From contig NZ_JACDIS010000007.1 of assembly GCF_013839525.1 (NCBI RefSeq), forward strand, positions 186,001 through 250,000: a stretch of DNA of 64,000 bases. Direction: 5' to 3'. The translations under genes were made by a program, and so were the position numbers. The notes under the pieces were generated by a model. The model searched no databases and was not told the DNA's origin. It was given only the letters and a program-made list of their open reading frames with translations. Below are positions 43,252 through 53,816 of the stretch, piece after piece (within the stretch, counting starts at the first letter, position 1; each line of letters begins with the position of its first letter). This DNA comes from Chthonobacter rhizosphaerae. Lineage in GTDB: Bacteria; Pseudomonadota; Alphaproteobacteria; Rhizobiales; Pleomorphomonadaceae.

Positions 43252-45174
43252 TCAGCCCAAGGCTTCGGCAGCCGCATCCTCCTTCTCGTCCAGCCCCAGG
43301 AATCCGCCCGTCTGCCGCGTCCAGAGCCCCGCGTAGAGCCCGCCCTTGGCGACGAGCTCGGCGTGGGTGCCCGTCTCCACGATCCGTCCCTGGTCCATCA
43401 CCACCAGCCGGTCCATCCGGGCGATGGTGGAGAGGCGATGCGCGATGGCGATCACCGTCTTGCCTCTCATCAATTCGTCCAGGCTCTCCTGGATCGCCGC
43501 CTCCACGTCGCTGTCGAGGGCGCTCGTCGCCTCGTCCAGCACCAGGATCGGGGCGTTCTTCAGGAGCACCCGCGCGATGGCGATCCGCTGCCGCTGGCCG
43601 CCGGACAGCTTCACGCCGCGCTCGCCCACGTGGGCGTCGAAGCCGCGCCGCCCGCGTGCGTCGATCAGGTCCTCGATGAAGGCGTCCGCCCGCGCCTGCC
43701 GGGCCGCCGCCCGCAGCTCGTCCTCGCTCGCCTCCGGCCGTCCGTAGCCGATGTTGTCCCGGATCGACCGGTGCAGCAGCGAGGTGTCCTGCGTCACCAC
43801 GCCCACCGCCGCCCGCAGGCTGTCCTGCCGCACCGCCGCGATGTCCTGCCCGTCGATCAGGATCCGCCCGCCCTCCAGGTCGTAGAGCCTCAGGAGCACG
43901 TTCACCAGCGTCGACTTCCCCGCCCCCGAAGGCCCCACCAGCCCGATCTTCTCGCCCGGCCGCAGGGTGAGGTCGATCCCGTCCAGCGCCGGCCGCCGCG
44001 CGCCGCCCTCCACCAGCCGCCCGTAGTCGAAGCGCGCGTCCTCGAACCGCACCTCGCCGCGGCTTACCGCCAGCGGCGGCGCGTCCGCCCGGTCCCGCAC
44101 CACCTGGGGCTTGGCCAGCGAGCGGACCGAGTCCTCCAGCGTGCCGATGGAATCGTAGACGTCGCCGAGGTTGAACACCGCCGCCCGCGACAGGCCGTGG
44201 ATCTGCACCAGCAGCGCCAGCACCGCCGCGATGTCGCCGGCGCTCGCCAGTTCCTGCCGCCACAGGTGCACGCCGATCAGCGCGCCGGAGGCCAGCAGGA
44301 TGCCGTTCATGAAGGTCAGCGTCACCGCCAGCGTGGTCAGGTAGCGCTGCTGCACCGTGCTCGCCTCGATGCCCGAGACCAGCGCGTCGCGCACGTGCCC
44401 GTCCTCGCGCCCGACGCCGGTGAAGAGCCGCACGGTCATGTAGTTGGAATAGCCGTCCACGATCCGCCCGGTGAAGATGGACGCCGTCTCCGACACCCGC
44501 CGCGCCGCCGCCCGGCTTCGCGGCAGATAGACCCGGAGGATCGCCACGAAGGCCGCCGCCCAAAGCAGCACCGGCGCGGCGAAATAGGGATGCTGCGCCA
44601 GCAGGAAGGCCACAGTGCCGGACAGGAACAGCAGCGCGTAGAGCAGCTGGTCCGCCATCTGCCGCACCAGCGACCGGATGGCCTGCCCGGTCTGCCCCAC
44701 CTTGGTGGCGATCCGGCCGACGAAGTCGTTCTGGAAGAAGGAGATGTCCGCCCGCGACACGTATTCGTGGGTCCGCCAGCGCACCAGCACGCCCACGTTC
44801 CGGAGCAGCGTCTGGTTGCGCACCAGCGAGGCGAACACCGTCACCAGCGGCCGCACCACCACCAATAGGATCGCGAACGCCACCAGATCGGCCCAGTGCG
44901 CCTCCAGGAAGGCGTCCGACGGCGTCGCCGAGACGAGGTCCACGATCCGCCCGATCATCCAAGGGATCGCGATCTCCACCGCCGTGGTCAGGCTGGTGAG
45001 CGCGATCATCAGCACCACCGCCCACCCGGTCTCGGCGAAGAAGGCCTTCACCACCCGCCACACGGTGGTCGGCGGCGCCAGCGGATGCAGGCCCTCCGTC
45101 GGCTTCAAGGGATCGATCCGGCTTTCGAAGAAACCGAACAGGCGGTCTAGCATGCGGGGAGCGGTCGCGGTCAT
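43252..45174 (-). CDS. ABC exporter, fused membrane and ATPase domains (paralogue 1)
   Basis: A 640-residue half-transporter. Residues to about 330 form a six-helix type IV exporter domain; the ATPase domain has Walker A GPSGAGKSTLVNVLLRLYD, Q-loop VVTQDTSLL, signature VKLSGGQRQRIAIARVLL, Walker B ILVLDEATSALDS and the switch IAHRLSTIAR. The start at 45174 is set by the conserved beginning MTATAPRMLDRLFGFFESRIDP. The substrate is unknown. It is most similar to the next upstream gene, so the two may work as a heterodimer. Confidence 0.93.
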   Translation of the reverse strand: MTATAPRMLDRLFGFFESRIDPLKPTEGLHPLAPPTTVWRVVKAFFAETGWAVVLMIALTSLTTAVEIAIPWMIGRIVDLVSATPSDAFLEAHWADLVAFAILLVVVRPLVTVFASLVRNQTLLRNVGVLVRWRTHEYVSRADISFFQNDFVGRIATKVGQTGQAIRSLVRQMADQLLYALLFLSGTVAFLLAQHPYFAAPVLLWAAAFVAILRVYLPRSRAAARRVSETASIFTGRIVDGYSNYMTVRLFTGVGREDGHVRDALVSGIEASTVQQRYLTTLAVTLTFMNGILLASGALIGVHLWRQELASAGDIAAVLALLVQIHGLSRAAVFNLGDVYDSIGTLEDSVRSLAKPQVVRDRADAPPLAVSRGEVRFEDARFDYGRLVEGGARRPALDGIDLTLRPGEKIGLVGPSGAGKSTLVNVLLRLYDLEGGRILIDGQDIAAVRQDSLRAAVGVVTQDTSLLHRSIRDNIGYGRPEASEDELRAAARQARADAFIEDLIDARGRRGFDAHVGERGVKLSGGQRQRIAIARVLLKNAPILVLDEATSALDSDVEAAIQESLDELMRGKTVIAIAHRLSTIARMDRLVVMDQGRIVETGTHAELVAKGGLYAGLWTRQTGGFLGLDEKEDAAAEALG

Positions 45175-45260
45175 GTCGGGGAGTTGTGGGCACCCGCCGC
45201 CCGTTGGCAAGGCCCGCGCCGCCGGAACCTGTCAGCAGTCCCGCCCTCCCGCCCCGCAAA

Positions 45261-45812
45261 CACCTGCCCGCTCCCGCCGCGACCGTCATGGTCCGCGAAC
45301 GCGGACCACCCACGCATGTGTCGCCTCAAGCCCCACCACCGACAGATGAGATGCGTCCATGGTCCGGATGAACCGAACCCTGACGACGGCGACGGCGAGA
45401 GCGAGGAGCGCACCTGCCCGCCCCCGCCGCGACCGTCATGGTCCGCGAACGCGGACCATCCATGCATGTGTCGCCTCAAGCCCCACCACCGACCTATGAA
45501 ATGCGTGGGTGGTCCGGATGAACCGGACCATGACGACGGCGGGGGCGAGAGGGAGGAGCGCACCTGCACGCCGGCCACGACCGTCATGGTCCGCGAACGC
45601 GGACCACCCACGCATGTGTCGCCTCAAGCCCCACCACCGACCGATGAGACGCGTCCATGGTCCGGATGAACCGGACCCTGACGGCGGCGACGGCGAGAGC
45701 GAGGGGCGCACCTGCCCGCCCCCGCCGCGACCGTCATGGTCCGCGAACGCGGACCACCCACGCATTCCACCTCCCAACGTCATGGCCCGCGAGCGTGAAT
45801 CACCCCCCGCAT
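45261..45812. repeat. ~150-bp tandem array of REP/BIME-like composites
   Basis: Four heads start at 45283, 45433, 45581 and 45731 (spacing 150, 148, 150). Each full unit has a head arm CCGTCATGGTCCGCGAACGC..., a spacer TGTGTCGCCTCAAGCC..., and an inverted tail arm with GGTCCGGATGAACCGGACC. The fourth unit is partial and a decayed head lies at 45778-45812. The composite is the reverse complement of the one at 39.5-39.8 kb. No gene is supported here. Confidence 0.9.
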
Positions 45813-45836
45813 CACGGCGCCAGGCACCGGCGCCCC

Positions 45837-47699
45837 CTACTCCGCCGCCTGCTCCCGCTCCGCCGCCCCGTCGTCGAGGTGCAGGAACCCGCCGGTCTGG
45901 CGCGTCCAGAGGCCCGCGTAGAGGCCGCCCTTCTCCACCAGCTCCTGGTGGCTACCCATCTCCACGATGCGGCCCCGGTCCATCACCACCAGTCGGTCCA
46001 TGCGGGCGATGGTCGACAGCCGGTGCGCGATGGCGATCACCGTCTTGCCTTCCATCAGCGTGTCCAGGCTGTCCTGGATCGCCGCCTCCACGTCGCTGTC
46101 GAGGGCGCTCGTCGCCTCGTCGAGCACCAGGATCGGGGCGTTCTTCAACAGCACCCGGGCGATCGCGATCCGCTGCCGTTGCCCGCCCGAAAGCTTCACG
46201 CCCCGCTCGCCCACATGGGCTTCGTAGCCGCGCCGGCCGTGGTTGTCGGAAAGGTCCGGGATGAAGTCGTGGGCGTGCGCGGCCTTCGCCGCAGCGATCA
46301 TGTCCTCGTCGGAGGCGTCCGGCCGGCCGTACTTGATGTTGTCCCGGATCGAGCGGTGCAGCAGCGAGGTGTCCTGCGTCACCATGCCGATGGCCGCGCG
46401 CAAGGAGTCCTGGCGCACGTCGGCGATGTTCTGCCCGTCGATCAGGATGCGACCGCCCTCCAGGTCGTAGAGGCGCAGGAACACGTTCACCAGCGTGGAC
46501 TTGCCCGCCCCCGACGGTCCCACAAGGCCGATCTTCTCGCCCGGCCGGATGGTCAGCGACACGCCGTCGAGCACGCCCTTCCGCTTGCCGTAGTGGAAGT
46601 GCACGTCGTCGAATCGCACCTCGCCGCCGGTCACCGCCAGCGCCGGGGCGGCCGGGCGGTCCAGCACCGTGTGCGGCTGGGCGATGGTGGTGATGCCGTC
46701 CTGCACCGTGCCGATGTTCTCGAAGATGCCGGTCACCTCCCACATGATCCAGCCGGACATGTTGACGATGCGGATGGCGAGGCCGCCGACCAGCGCGATG
46801 GCGCCGACCGAGATCGCCCCGAGGCTCCAGAGGTAGACCGCGAGCGACCCGATGATCAGCAGCAGCATGGAGTTGGTCACGCTGATCGACGTGGTCATGG
46901 ACGTGATCAGGCGCTGCTGGTGCTGGAACTTCTTCGTGTGGTCGGTCAGGGCGTCCCGGGCGTAGTCGTCCTCCCGCTCCGCATGGGCGAACAGCTTCAC
47001 CGTCTGCATGTTGGTGTAGCTGTCCACGATGCGGCCGGTCAGCGTGGAGCGCGCCTCCGACATCACCTCCGCCGCCTTGGCGAGGCGCGGGATGAAGCTG
47101 CGCAGGATGACGAGATAGATCCCGATCCAGATCACGATCGGCGCCGCGAGGCGCCAGTCGGCCTGGAAGAACAGCACGAGGGCGCTCACCACGTAGAGCG
47201 ACACGAACCACAGCGCGTCCGCGACCGTCACGATCGACTCGCGCAACGAGGGCCCGGTCTGCACCACCTTGGTGGCGACGCGGCCGGCGAAGTCGTTGTT
47301 GAAGAAGCTGATCGACTGCCGCAGCACGTGCCGGTGGTTCTGCCACCGGATCAGGTTGGTGAAGCCGGGCGCGATCGCCTGGTGGACGAGAAGGTCGTGC
47401 AGGAAGGTCGCCAGCGGCCGGCCGACGCCCACCACCAGCGCCATGAAGACGAAGGTCCAGCCGTGGTCGGCGAACACCCGCTCCGGCGTCGTGGAAGCGA
47501 GAAGGTCGACGAGCTCTGAGATGTAGCGGAAGAGCTGCACCTCGATCAGCGCCACGAAGAAGCCCACCACCAGGAGGGCGACGAGCACCGGCCACATCTG
47601 GCGCACGTGGTGCCAGTAGAAGGCCCGCAGGTCCGACGGCGGCTGCACCACCGGATGGGAGCGGAACGGATCGATCAGTCTTTCAAAAAACGCGAACAT
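45837..47699 (-). CDS. ABC exporter, fused membrane and ATPase domains (paralogue 2)
   Basis: A 620-residue half-transporter closely related to the gene at 43.3-45.2 kb. It starts MFAFFERLIDPF. The membrane half has diverged more than the ATPase half: Walker A GPSGAGKSTLVNVFLRLYD, signature VKLSGGQRQRIAIARVLL, Walker B ILVLDEATSALDS. Both copies end TRQTGGFL-[GH]-L. It lies upstream, on the same strand, separated by the repeat array. The substrate is unknown; a heterodimeric exporter is possible. Confidence 0.93.
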   Translation of the reverse strand: MFAFFERLIDPFRSHPVVQPPSDLRAFYWHHVRQMWPVLVALLVVGFFVALIEVQLFRYISELVDLLASTTPERVFADHGWTFVFMALVVGVGRPLATFLHDLLVHQAIAPGFTNLIRWQNHRHVLRQSISFFNNDFAGRVATKVVQTGPSLRESIVTVADALWFVSLYVVSALVLFFQADWRLAAPIVIWIGIYLVILRSFIPRLAKAAEVMSEARSTLTGRIVDSYTNMQTVKLFAHAEREDDYARDALTDHTKKFQHQQRLITSMTTSISVTNSMLLLIIGSLAVYLWSLGAISVGAIALVGGLAIRIVNMSGWIMWEVTGIFENIGTVQDGITTIAQPHTVLDRPAAPALAVTGGEVRFDDVHFHYGKRKGVLDGVSLTIRPGEKIGLVGPSGAGKSTLVNVFLRLYDLEGGRILIDGQNIADVRQDSLRAAIGMVTQDTSLLHRSIRDNIKYGRPDASDEDMIAAAKAAHAHDFIPDLSDNHGRRGYEAHVGERGVKLSGGQRQRIAIARVLLKNAPILVLDEATSALDSDVEAAIQDSLDTLMEGKTVIAIAHRLSTIARMDRLVVMDRGRIVEMGSHQELVEKGGLYAGLWTRQTGGFLHLDDGAAEREQAAE

Positions 47700-48330
47700 G
47701 AGCGGGCCGACTCCACGACGGGTCACGGGCGCGGCGCGGAGGAGGCCGCGGCGCGATATGGTCGTCGGCCCTCGGGCCGCACTTCCCCTGCTGCCGGAAC
47801 GTGGTGCGCGCTTCTCGTCGGCATGGCCCGCACCCATGGCCTGGCGGCAAGGGCGATGAACGGGCGCCGGGCGCTTTGTTCGCTCCAGGCCAGGGACATA
47901 GCGCTTTTCGTCGCGAACAGGAAGGCCGTCCGACGCCTTTCCGGGCAGGCGGAGCCGGTCGCCCGATCGGCCGTCGGCGGGACGGGAGTGCGCCCGCCTT
48001 GGCTAATTTTATATGCCGAATACATTCTTGTGCAGCGCGTCATCACCCTTTTGAGTGACGCCAGGCGCAGCACACCTGCGATAAGTTGAACCCGCGTTGG
48101 TGGTCCGTCTCCAACCACTGCACGCGAAGCCGGACGGTACCGCACCATCCGGTCAGGCTCTCTGTCCGCGGTCGCCTTCCCTAGGGTGTCCGTCAAGACC
48201 TCTCCCGGGTCGGGTGCTTTCCCTCAAGCCTCCGACCCGGGCTTTCCCCTCGTTCGCTCAAGCGCTCCACCGGGCGCGGCCGGGGGCGGAGCCCTTAACG
48301 GACCGGCCGGCGCCCGCTATACCCGGCGTC
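47700..48330. other. Divergent intergenic region, AT-rich core, no gene supported
   Basis: About 630 bp between the minus-strand ABC exporter and trmL. Most is GC-rich with no credible coding frame. Around 48,000-48,070 it drops to AT-rich sequence (CTAATTTTATATGCC) that is a likely promoter zone. A possible, strongly decayed repeat arm (GGTGGTCCGTCTCCAACCAC) lies near 48,097-48,116. Confidence 0.45.
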
Positions 48331-48807
48331 ATGGACCTTGCGCTCTACCAGCCCGACATTCCCCAGAACACCGGCACGCTCTTGCGCCTCGGCGCCTGTC
48401 TCGGCGTCCCCGTCCACGTGATCGGACCGGCCGGGTTCGACCTCTCCGACAAGGCGCTCAGGCGGGCCGGCCTCGACTACCTGGACGCGGCCGTCCTCCA
48501 CCGCCACGCCGGCTGGACCGCCTTCCTGGACTGGGTCGAGGCGGAGGGTCGGCGCATCGTGCTCGCGACCACCCGGTCGGATCGCCCCTACCCCGCTCAC
48601 GCCTTCCTGCCAGGGGATGTGCTCCTCCTCGGCCGCGAGTCCGCCGGCGTACCCGACGCGGTCCACGACCGCGCCGACGTCCGCGTCACCATCCCGATGC
48701 GGCCGGGCCTGCGATCGATCAACGTCGCCCTCGCCGGCGCCATGATCCTCGGCGAGGCCCTCCGCCAGACGGCCGCCCTCCCGGAGCCCGGCCAACCGTC
48801 CGCCTGA
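48331..48807 (+). CDS. trmL: tRNA (cytidine(34)-2'-O)-methyltransferase TrmL
   Basis: Methylates the wobble nucleotide of tRNA-Leu. The 158-residue SPOUT enzyme starts MDLALYQPDIPQNTGTLLRL, the universal TrmL N-terminus, and contains the knot motifs LLLGRESAGVP and VTIPMRPGLRSINVALAGAMI. The start at 48331 was chosen because it is the family start. hemF follows on the same strand, 87 bp downstream. Confidence 0.95.
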   Translation: MDLALYQPDIPQNTGTLLRLGACLGVPVHVIGPAGFDLSDKALRRAGLDYLDAAVLHRHAGWTAFLDWVEAEGRRIVLATTRSDRPYPAHAFLPGDVLLLGRESAGVPDAVHDRADVRVTIPMRPGLRSINVALAGAMILGEALRQTAALPEPGQPSA

Positions 48808-48894
48808 CGTCCCCGCCCCCGTCCAGGACGACGGCACCGGGTGACAGCCGGGCCGTTCCGGCCTACATCCCCAGCCGACGCCCGCCAACCGGAC

Positions 48895-49818
48895 ATGCCG
48901 ACCATGAATCCCGCCGCCGCTCTCGCCGACGCCACAATCCCCGACAACATCGACGACAAGAAAGCGGCGGCCACGGCCTGGTTCACGGAGCTGCGCGACC
49001 GGATCGTCGCCGCGTTCGAGGCCATCGAGGACGACGTCCGCGGCCCCTTCGCCGACCGCCCGGCCGGCCGCTTCGTCAAGACGCCCTGGACCCGCACCGA
49101 CCACACGGGCGCGCCCGGCGGTGGCGGCGAAATGGCCATGATGAACGGCCGGGTGTTCGAGAAGGTCGGCGTCCACGTGTCCGCCGTCCATGGCGAGTTC
49201 GCGCCGGAATTCCGCGGCCAGATCCCGGGGGCGGCCGAGGATCCGCGGTTCTGGGCTTCGGGCATCTCGCTCATCGCCCACATGCAGAACCCGCACGTGC
49301 CGGCGGTCCACATGAACACCCGCATGGTCGTCACCACCCGGCAGTGGTTCGGCGGCGGCGCCGACCTCACCCCTGTGCTCGACCGCCGCCGCACCCAGGA
49401 GGATCCGGACACGGTCGCCTTCCACGCCGCCATGAAGGCCGCCTGCGACGCTCATCCGGGCGTTGACTACACCGCCTACAAGGCCTGGTGCGACGACTAC
49501 TTCTTCCTGAAGCACCGGAACGAGATGCGCGGGATCGGCGGCATCTTCTACGACTACCGGAACACCGGCGACTGGGACGCCGATTTCGCCTTCACGCGCG
49601 ACGTGGGCCTCGCGTTTCTCGATGTCTATCCGAGGCTTGTGCGGGCCAACATGGAAACGCCCTGGACCGAGGCCGACCGGGAGGAGCAGCTGGTGCGCCG
49701 CGGCCGCTACGTGGAGTTCAATCTCCTCTACGACCGAGGCACGATCTTCGGCCTGAAGACCGGCGGCAACATCGCCAGCATCTTGTCCTCCATGCCGCCG
49801 GTGGCGAAGTGGCCCTGA
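48895..49818 (+). CDS. hemF: Oxygen-dependent coproporphyrinogen III oxidase HemF
   Basis: Converts coproporphyrinogen III to protoporphyrinogen IX with O2, in haem synthesis. The 307-residue protein carries [41 protein letters not shown] and [24 protein letters not shown], all diagnostic. The exact start is uncertain (48895, 48904 or an upstream GTG at 48841); the conserved part begins near residue 25. Confidence 0.96.
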   Translation: MPTMNPAAALADATIPDNIDDKKAAATAWFTELRDRIVAAFEAIEDDVRGPFADRPAGRFVKTPWTRTDHTGAPGGGGEMAMMNGRVFEKVGVHVSAVHGEFAPEFRGQIPGAAEDPRFWASGISLIAHMQNPHVPAVHMNTRMVVTTRQWFGGGADLTPVLDRRRTQEDPDTVAFHAAMKAACDAHPGVDYTAYKAWCDDYFFLKHRNEMRGIGGIFYDYRNTGDWDADFAFTRDVGLAFLDVYPRLVRANMETPWTEADREEQLVRRGRYVEFNLLYDRGTIFGLKTGGNIASILSSMPPVAKWP

Positions 49819-49915
49819 GAGCGCGCCAGAGCATTCGTCGCGACAGAAAACCTGTAGCATATACCATATAGAAACGCAGTTGCGCCTAGTCTCCTTCTGT
49901 CCAGGAGATCAGGCC

Positions 49916-50152
49916 ATGCGTGTCACCGAAGCCGAAGCCAAGAAGAAGTGGTGTCCGTTCGTGCGGTTGGACGGACCGAACCGGCTTAACAACATGTTGA
50001 CCGGCGGTTTCGATACGGAGCACGCCGTCCAGCACTGCATCGGGTCGGCCTGCATGGGCTGGCGCGCGTTCGGCTACAGCCACGTGAAGGGCGCCGATTT
50101 CGAGCACCACGGCTACTGCGGCCTAGCCGGCCGCCCCGAGGCGGATAGCTAA
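49916..50152 (+). CDS. Small four-cysteine protein
   Basis: A 78-residue protein. AGGAG lies 9 nt before ATG at 49916. Cys13 (KWCPFVR), Cys41 and Cys46 (CIGSACMGW) and Cys68 (GYCGLAG) suggest a metal or Fe-S site. Similar short WCP...CIGSxCMxW...GYCGLAG proteins are frequent in prophages and Rhizobiales, with no known function. The AT-rich CATATACCATATAG just upstream may be its promoter. It is convergent with cca, with one base between stops. Confidence 0.8.
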   Translation: MRVTEAEAKKKWCPFVRLDGPNRLNNMLTGGFDTEHAVQHCIGSACMGWRAFGYSHVKGADFEHHGYCGLAGRPEADS

Positions 50153-50153
50153 C

Positions 50154-51350
50154 CTACTGCTTCCGCTCGCCGAATCCCGACGCGATCCAGGCCGCCTCGC
50201 GCTCCTTCAGCACCCGGCCGAGCTCCGGCCCCGGCTTCAGTCCCTCCCGGATCAGGTCCGCGCCCGTCAGCGGAAACGCCGGAGCGGTCCAGTCGCGCGC
50301 GACGAATACTGTCGCGGGCAATCCCGAACCTTGCCGGGCGGCCGAGAGCAGCAGCGCCCCGAGTGTGGTGGCGTTTCCTTCCCGGTAGACGGCCTCCCGG
50401 ACGGCGTTTTCCGCCGTTTCCGGTCCGATGCGCCCGGCCAGTGCCGCCACCGCCGCGATCCGGTCCCGGTCCGCGTTCGAAAGCCGCAACCGCTCCGCCA
50501 GCTCCGCCGCATCCGCCTCCTCGGCCGACGAAACGGCCGCGATCGCCAGCGCCGCGTCGATCCTGACCCCGGCTTCCGACGCCAGCGCCGCCAGCCGGCC
50601 GAGCACCGCCGGCTCGCCGGGCCGCCCGAGAACGCGCTCCAGGATCCCGATTTCCTTCATCAGATCAAGGGTTTCCGCCGCCCGCTCCGCGACCGCCAGC
50701 TTGCGCGTCTCCTGGCCCACCCGCTCCCGGGACAGCCGGTCGAGTCCCTCCTTCAGGGCTCTGCAAGCCGCAAGACCAGCCGGGTCCGGCTCCCCCTCGC
50801 CATAGACCGCGTGGAACCGGAAGAACCGCAGGATCCTGAGATAATCCTCCCGGATCCTCGCCTCCGGATCGCCGATGAACCGCACCCGCCGGGCGAGCGC
50901 GTCCGGCACTCCGCCCACCGGATCGTGGAGGGTGCCGTCCGCATCCGCATAGATGGCGTTCATGGTGAAGTCGCGCCGCGCCGCGTCCTCGGCGAAGTCG
51001 TCCGTGAAGGCCACCACGGCCCGCCGCCCGTCCGTCTCCACGTCCGCCCGCAGGGTGGTCACCTCGTAGGCGCGGCCCTTGGCGACCACCGTCACGGTCC
51101 CGTGCTCGATCCCGGTCGGGACGGCCTTCAGCCCCGCCCGCGAGGCGCGCTCCATCACGGTCTGCGGCCGAGCGTCGGTGGCGAGGTCCACGTCCGCCAC
51201 CGGCTCGCCGAGGAGGGTGTTGCGCACCGCCCCGCCCACCGCCCGCACCCGCGTCCCGTCCACCGCGAGGGCGCGGACGACGGCGCGGAAGCCGCTTTCC
51301 TGCAGGAAAGGCGCGCCCGCGATGCTGGTCGGCACCTCCGCCGCTGTCAT
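50154..51350 (-). CDS. cca: CCA tRNA nucleotidyltransferase (class II)
   Basis: Adds or repairs the 3' CCA of tRNAs. The 398-residue protein has the nucleotidyltransferase motif GGAVRNTLLGEPVADVDLATDA (catalytic DxD), the R-R-D-F-T-M-N-A motif and a C-terminal tRNA-binding part. It could instead be a poly(A) polymerase of the same family, but CCA is the usual function in alphaproteobacteria. The ATG overlaps the preceding Nudix stop (ATGA), forming an operon with the Nudix and DUF1285 genes. Confidence 0.9.
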   Translation of the reverse strand: MTAAEVPTSIAGAPFLQESGFRAVVRALAVDGTRVRAVGGAVRNTLLGEPVADVDLATDARPQTVMERASRAGLKAVPTGIEHGTVTVVAKGRAYEVTTLRADVETDGRRAVVAFTDDFAEDAARRDFTMNAIYADADGTLHDPVGGVPDALARRVRFIGDPEARIREDYLRILRFFRFHAVYGEGEPDPAGLAACRALKEGLDRLSRERVGQETRKLAVAERAAETLDLMKEIGILERVLGRPGEPAVLGRLAALASEAGVRIDAALAIAAVSSAEEADAAELAERLRLSNADRDRIAAVAALAGRIGPETAENAVREAVYREGNATTLGALLLSAARQGSGLPATVFVARDWTAPAFPLTGADLIREGLKPGPELGRVLKEREAAWIASGFGERKQ

Positions 51351-51994
51351 GCGTACACCTGCTCGTAGAGCACTCGGAGAATGCCGGCGGTCACGCCCCA
51401 GATCCGCCGCTCCTGCCAGGGCATGGCGTAGTAGCGTCGCTCGCGCCCGCGGAACGGGCGCTGTTCGATCAGGTGGTTGCCGGGCGTCATCAGGAACTCC
51501 AGCGGCACCTCGAACACGTCCGCCACCTCGTCCGGATTGGGCGTCAGCGGCGCCTCCGGATCCACCAGTCCCACCACCGGAAAGATGCGGTACCCGGTGT
51601 TCGACACATAGGGGTCGATCAGGCCGAGCGGCCGGACCATCCGCCGGTCGAGCCCTACCTCCTCCTCCGCCTCGCGGAGCGCCGCCGCCACCGGGCCGGC
51701 GTCCGTGGGGTCGATCTTGCCGCCGGGCAGCGCGATCTGGCCGGCGTGCGCCTTCAGGTGGTCAGTCCGCCGGGTCAGCAGCAGGGTCGCGGCCCCGTCC
51801 CGTTCGACGATCCCGATCAGCACGGCCGCGTCGCGGAGCGTGAGCCCCTCCATGAATTCGGCGAGGGACGGGTCGGTCACGTGATCGCCCGCGTGGAGCC
51901 GCGGCACCAGCCGCCCGGCGTCCAAGCCGTGCAGCCTGTCGCGCCGGGCCAGAAGATCCGCCACCGTGAAGGGCTCCGTCGTCGTCGCCGTCAT
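51347..51994 (-). CDS. Nudix hydrolase, CoA pyrophosphatase type
   Basis: A 215-residue hydrolase. The Nudix region is LPGGKIDPTDAGPVAAALREAEEEVGL, with the CoA-hydrolase variant (Asp in place of the first Glu) and the preceding ALPGGK motif common to this subgroup. It likely splits CoA or acyl-CoA to phosphopantetheine and 3',5'-ADP. It overlaps both neighbours by ATGA, so is co-translated with DUF1285 and cca. Confidence 0.9.
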   Translation of the reverse strand: MTATTTEPFTVADLLARRDRLHGLDAGRLVPRLHAGDHVTDPSLAEFMEGLTLRDAAVLIGIVERDGAATLLLTRRTDHLKAHAGQIALPGGKIDPTDAGPVAAALREAEEEVGLDRRMVRPLGLIDPYVSNTGYRIFPVVGLVDPEAPLTPNPDEVADVFEVPLEFLMTPGNHLIEQRPFRGRERRYYAMPWQERRIWGVTAGILRVLYEQVYA

Positions 51995-52608
51995 GCGGCC
52001 GGCCCCGCGTCGGCCCCGTCGATCCCAGCGTCGGGCGGCAGCGGGTGGAACAGCCCGCCCGCCCAGACGCCCGGGCCGCCTTCGGAACCCGTGTCCAGAA
52101 GCGCCGCGAGATCGTGGGTCAGCGCCCGGGTGAAGCGGGCCTCCAGGCCCGCGCGGACATGGAGGTAGGGCTTCAGGCCGTCCGTCGCCGGGTCCACAAC
52201 GAAGCGGATCCGGTTGTCCGGCCCCACCTCCACCAGGTCGCCCACGTTGGTCCGCACGGTCAGCCGCCGCTCCTCGCCGGCTCCGTCCACATGCATCTCC
52301 ACCGCCATGAAGGGCGCGTCCAGCACGCGGATGCCCACCTTCTCGACCGGCGTGACCAGCACATACCGGTCGTCCTCCCGTTTCAGCACGCTCGCGAACA
52401 GGCGCACCAGCGCCTCGCGGCCGATCGGCGAGCCCATGTAGTGCCAGCGCCCGTCCCGGTCGATCTCCATGTCGAGATCGCCGCAGAACGGCGGGTTCCA
52501 GCGCTCCACCGGGGGTTTGCGACCATCCGGCGCAGCCCGGGCGATCAGGGCCGCCAGGCCGTCGGCGCCGCGCTCCTTGGGAAGGTCGCGAGGGTCGGAC
52601 ATGGGCAT
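51991..52608 (-). CDS. DUF1285 domain protein
   Basis: A 205-residue protein of the DUF1285 family: ERWNPPFCGDLDMEIDRDGRWHYMGSPIGREALVRLFASVLKRED and VTPVEKVGIRVLDAPFMAVEM are typical of it. No function is assigned. Start at 52608 has GGAG four bases before it; MSDPRDL at 52602 is an alternative. It is the first gene of the operon with Nudix and cca, and divergent from the MoxR gene. Confidence 0.85.
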   Translation of the reverse strand: MPMSDPRDLPKERGADGLAALIARAAPDGRKPPVERWNPPFCGDLDMEIDRDGRWHYMGSPIGREALVRLFASVLKREDDRYVLVTPVEKVGIRVLDAPFMAVEMHVDGAGEERRLTVRTNVGDLVEVGPDNRIRFVVDPATDGLKPYLHVRAGLEARFTRALTHDLAALLDTGSEGGPGVWAGGLFHPLPPDAGIDGADAGPAA

Positions 52609-52805
52609 TCCGCTCCGTTTCTGGCCATCACGCTGTCGTGACCGGGCGTTCACCACGCCGCCACCTTTTCGCCGTTTCGCATCGGTCCCGTGGACGAAGC
52701 CGCATCGGCATCCATGTAACTCCGTGTGGGATGGGATGCGTCCTCCGCAAAGAGATGTCAAACTCGGATGACGCGGCGACAAGACCTGAGGAGTCGGGAG
52801 TTTCC

Positions 52806-53812
<1,007 letters not shown>

Positions 53813-53816
<4 letters not shown>

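Noticed and set aside
45285-45783. CRISPR array suggested by regular repeats
   Set aside because: Period is about 150 bp, repeats contain palindromic arms, intervening sequence is itself repeated, and no cas gene is present.
48097-48330. Extended N-terminus for trmL
   Set aside because: TrmL begins at MDLALYQPDIPQ; the upstream frame has no conserved sequence.
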